A stretch of DNA of 38,220 bases from Candidatus Polarisedimenticolaceae bacterium (GTDB lineage: Bacteria; Pseudomonadota; Gammaproteobacteria; Chromatiales; Chromatiaceae): contig JAKISI010000035.1 in NCBI GenBank assembly GCA_021648685.1, forward strand, positions 1-38,220, in the 5' to 3' direction. The notes beneath the pieces were generated by a model that had not been told where the DNA came from, did no database searches, and saw nothing but the letters and a program-made list of their open reading frames with translations. The translations under genes and the position numbers were made by a program. Below, piece after piece: positions 36,711-38,220 of the stretch. Each line of letters starts with the position of its first letter. Position 1 is the first letter of the stretch.

Positions 36711-37298
36711 ATGGAAGGCAACAAAGAATCTGATCTGGTAACGGCCGTACTCATGTATGCAATTCGCTGCTTAGCGGAAGGGGATCTTCCTGCACTTCGC
36801 AATATGAACTTCGGCCCCAAAGAGATTGATGCCCTGCGAGAAATGAGCCTTGCTGATCTCTATCGAATAGAATCCCTGCGTGCTCACTGCCTGAAAATCA
36901 CGCTCAATCGTCAAGTCTACTGGCCCATGATTGATCATCTCTGCACTCAGCGGGAATCAGAGGAGATGCTGCAATCCATGATTGCAGCTGATGCACCTCA
37001 AGAGATGTTGCAGGTACTGTATGGTCTGAATCCACGTGACTACACACGGCTGCGTCGAACCCTATCGGTTGACCCCTCAGTCGGACGACCACCTGAACCA
37101 GATGAAGAGGGCTCCAAACAACTCTGGGAGATCTGGTCAAGCCTGGTTGATGAAGATGCATCGGGATTACTGACACCGGAGCAGTACATGGAGATCCACA
37201 AAGAGACAGACCTGTCAATGCGAGCCATCTGGATTTTAACCCAGCGCTGGGATGAGTTTGGCAATTTGGAAAAGCAACAACATGCAAATGAGCAGTAA
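36711..37298 (+). CDS. DUF2857 family ICE protein
   Basis: 195 residues from the ATG at 36711, with GGGAG 7 bases upstream inside the parB end. The pattern fits DUF2857, a family found next to the ICE ParB: LVTAVLMYAIRCLAEGDLPALRNMNFGPKEIDALREMSLADLYRI at the start, then MIAADAPQEMLQVLYGLNPRDYTRLRRTL and GRPPEPDEEGSKQLWEIWSSL. Mostly helical, no catalytic motif; function unknown. Four bases separate it from parB, and its end overlaps the start of the STY4528 gene by about 17 bases, so the three genes are translationally coupled. Confidence 0.8.
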   Translation: MEGNKESDLVTAVLMYAIRCLAEGDLPALRNMNFGPKEIDALREMSLADLYRIESLRAHCLKITLNRQVYWPMIDHLCTQRESEEMLQSMIAADAPQEMLQVLYGLNPRDYTRLRRTLSVDPSVGRPPEPDEEGSKQLWEIWSSLVDEDASGLLTPEQYMEIHKETDLSMRAIWILTQRWDEFGNLEKQQHANEQ

Positions 37299-38133
37299 CG
37301 CATCAGGAATACGCCATGAGACACTGGAGCTTGATGCCCTAATAAAATCAACCATAGAACATGCCGAAGAGCATGAAACCCACGGCCCATCAGATACAAT
37401 GCTGTTTCTTGGGAACCAGCATACCTCCTTTCCCACATTGGTTGTTCAAGACCCAATACTTGAACCCGTAGATAAACTCACGTGGATGGCCATTCGGCTT
37501 CAAGCCAGCGAGACAGGTGGATATACAGCTTTCCCCAGTTATACCTACATTGCAAAAACAGCCAATGTATCCTCTACAGCAACCATATCCAGAGCCATTG
37601 CTATACTGCGTATCACCCGCTGGTTAACCCTGTGTGCCAGGATCAGAGGATCCAGTGGCCGCTTTCAAGGTAATGTCTTTGCCTTGCATGATGAGCCTCT
37701 ACCGCTGGTTGATGCAATCCATCTTGATTCCAGTTACATGCAGTTTTTATGTGACTCTGCCAACCATCACCATGCCAGAGTTAAGATTGTTGCCCAAGGT
37801 GCTTTAGATACCATTGACGAAGACATAGATGCAGGCCGTAATGTTTGCACTGACGAACACCCAGTTACTCGCAGAGTGCAAGCCACGGAAGTGGTAACAA
37901 AGAACTTACCACATCGTTACTTTGCATTTAGTGCCAAGGTGATGAGTGAACTTCGTAACCCAGCAACCAATCAAAACCATGCTAATCACCAGCATCAAAA
38001 TTTAAAGGCGGTTGATGGGGCACAAAATTTGTGCCCTCAAAATTTGAGGGTAAGTAGTTGTAGTAGTAGTTATATAACTACTACTACAAAAAACTTGAGA
38101 GTACCGAGTTCTGACCGCCATTTTAATGACTGA
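37282..38133 (+). CDS. STY4528 family pathogenicity-island replication protein
   Basis: About 283 residues. Family blocks are FLGNQHTSFPTLVVQDPILEPVDKLTWMAIRL, then GGYTAFPSYTYIAKTANVSSTATISRAIAILRITRWLTL and a GNVFALHDEPLPLVDAIHLDSSYM segment. These include a winged-HTH-like region of the replication-initiator type. The C-terminal 60 residues (from about residue 225) are low complexity, rich in Asn, Gln, Ser and Thr. Their DNA contains three consecutive palindromes. Possible starts are 37252, 37282 and 37288; none has an ideal ribosome site, and 37282 is used here because of a GGAA-rich stretch. It is the last gene of the plus-strand run. Confidence 0.8.
   Translation: MQMSSNASGIRHETLELDALIKSTIEHAEEHETHGPSDTMLFLGNQHTSFPTLVVQDPILEPVDKLTWMAIRLQASETGGYTAFPSYTYIAKTANVSSTATISRAIAILRITRWLTLCARIRGSSGRFQGNVFALHDEPLPLVDAIHLDSSYMQFLCDSANHHHARVKIVAQGALDTIDEDIDAGRNVCTDEHPVTRRVQATEVVTKNLPHRYFAFSAKVMSELRNPATNQNHANHQHQNLKAVDGAQNLCPQNLRVSSCSSSYITTTTKNLRVPSSDRHFND
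38018..38089. repeat. three adjacent palindromes at the 3' end of the replication gene
   Basis: 38018-38036 (GGGCACAAAATTTGTGCCC) and 38034-38050 (CCCTCAAAATTTGAGGG) are both perfect around the shared core CAAAATTTG and overlap by three bases. A 32-base perfect palindrome built of GTAGTAGTAGTTAT and its complement follows at 38058-38089. They lie inside the coding end of the STY4528 gene. They may be binding sites or a replication/termination structure. Confidence 0.85.
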
Positions 38134-38146
38134 TTAACAAAATTAC

Positions 38147-38220
38147 TCAAGCAGCGGCTCCGCAACATTTCTTGTACTTCTTCCCGCTGCCACAGATACA
38201 TGGCTCATTTCGGCCGATCT
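38147..38220 (-). CDS. SEC-C motif protein, C-terminal end (cut by window edge)
   Basis: On the minus strand the last 23 codons read IGRNEPCICGSGKKYKKCCGAAA followed by TGA at 38147-38149. This is a complete SEC-C zinc motif (CxCGSGKKYKKCC), found at the end of SecA, YchJ and UPF0149-type proteins and in other small proteins. The rest lies outside the window, so the protein cannot be named. It is convergent with the STY4528 gene, 13 bases apart. Confidence 0.85.
   Translation of the reverse strand, partial: IGRNEPCICGSGKKYKKCCGAAA

Larger units (their letters stand above)
31437..38220. mobile_element. integrative element (ICE-like genomic island), left part
   Basis: The segment from the tRNA 3' end to the window edge carries a tyrosine integrase, excisionase-like HTH genes, an IHF-beta gene, a FlhD/FlhC-like activator pair, and the ParB-DUF2857-STY4528 trio known from PFGI-1/SPI-7-class integrative and conjugative elements. 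By eye it is more A/T rich than the housekeeping genes to the left. No relaxase, coupling protein or type IV secretion gene is in view, so whether it is a complete conjugative element or a remnant cannot be decided here. Confidence 0.8.

Noticed and set aside
38051-38089. Repeated GTAGTAG units as a possible CRISPR or tandem array
   Set aside because: Units are 3-base repeats forming one palindrome, without spacers.
31360-38220. Second copy of the tRNA-Arg 3' end as a right attachment site
   Set aside because: No such copy was found by reading to the window edge; the right border must lie outside.

Overview
The window is a bacterial chromosome segment, most likely from a gammaproteobacterium. 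The basis is the gene families: ftsK, lolA and rarA close together, a recB-recD-elbB-yajD run, RecBCD-type nuclease subunits, an IHF-beta gene ending like E. coli IhfB, and FlhDC-family proteins. A free-living or symbiotic respiratory or chemolithoautotrophic lineage would fit the fumarate-reductase-like pair and the aconitase/transhydrogenase genes, but I cannot name the genus. No phage structural genes, rRNA or CRISPR array are visible.

Region 1 (1-9.2 kb, mostly minus strand) is housekeeping. A partial GxxExxY gene opens the window. Reading right to left come alanine dehydrogenase, ftsK, a GAF/HD-GYP/hemerythrin signalling protein, lolA, rarA, a small SET-domain methyltransferase and the radical SAM enzyme amrS. 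The HD-GYP gene sits between ftsK and lolA, which are often neighbours.

Region 2 (9.4-18.5 kb) is redox and central carbon metabolism. It holds trxB, a small one-TM protein, a two-subunit fumarate reductase/succinate dehydrogenase-like enzyme (minus) and, divergently, an Aquifex-type aconitase followed by pntA and pntB (plus). A candidate small RNA or attenuated leader with its own promoter and terminator lies between the divergent units. A strong terminator closes pntB.

Region 3 (18.5-18.9 kb) is a gene-free stretch made of three different inverted-repeat elements placed end to end. They are separated and bounded by four copies of CTAG, as expected if small non-autonomous transposons inserted successively at a CTAG target. 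A relative of the first one lies between trxB and the next gene.

Region 4 (18.9-31.0 kb, minus strand) holds two transcription units. One is recB-recD-elbB-yajD, with no recC in the window. The other is the 2-oxoglutarate dehydrogenase operon sucA-sucB-lpdA, which ends in a terminator.

Region 5 (31.36-38.2 kb) begins with tRNA-Arg(ACG) and a tyrosine integrase pointing at its 3' end, the usual left border of an integrative element. After it come an excisionase-like HTH gene, a broken copy of a second HTH gene, an IHF-beta gene with no normal start codon, a 93-bp hairpin element and an intact copy of the second HTH gene. Then follows a tight plus-strand run: a FlhD-like protein, a FlhC-like protein with an extra zinc ribbon, and the ParB / DUF2857 / STY4528 trio typical of PFGI-1/SPI-7-class integrative and conjugative elements. 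The FlhDC-like pair is reminiscent of SetCD/AcaCD, the master activators of SXT and IncC elements, so this is the most interesting part of the window. The right end of the element, its conjugation genes and any recC lie outside the window. A convergent SEC-C-motif protein is cut by the right edge.
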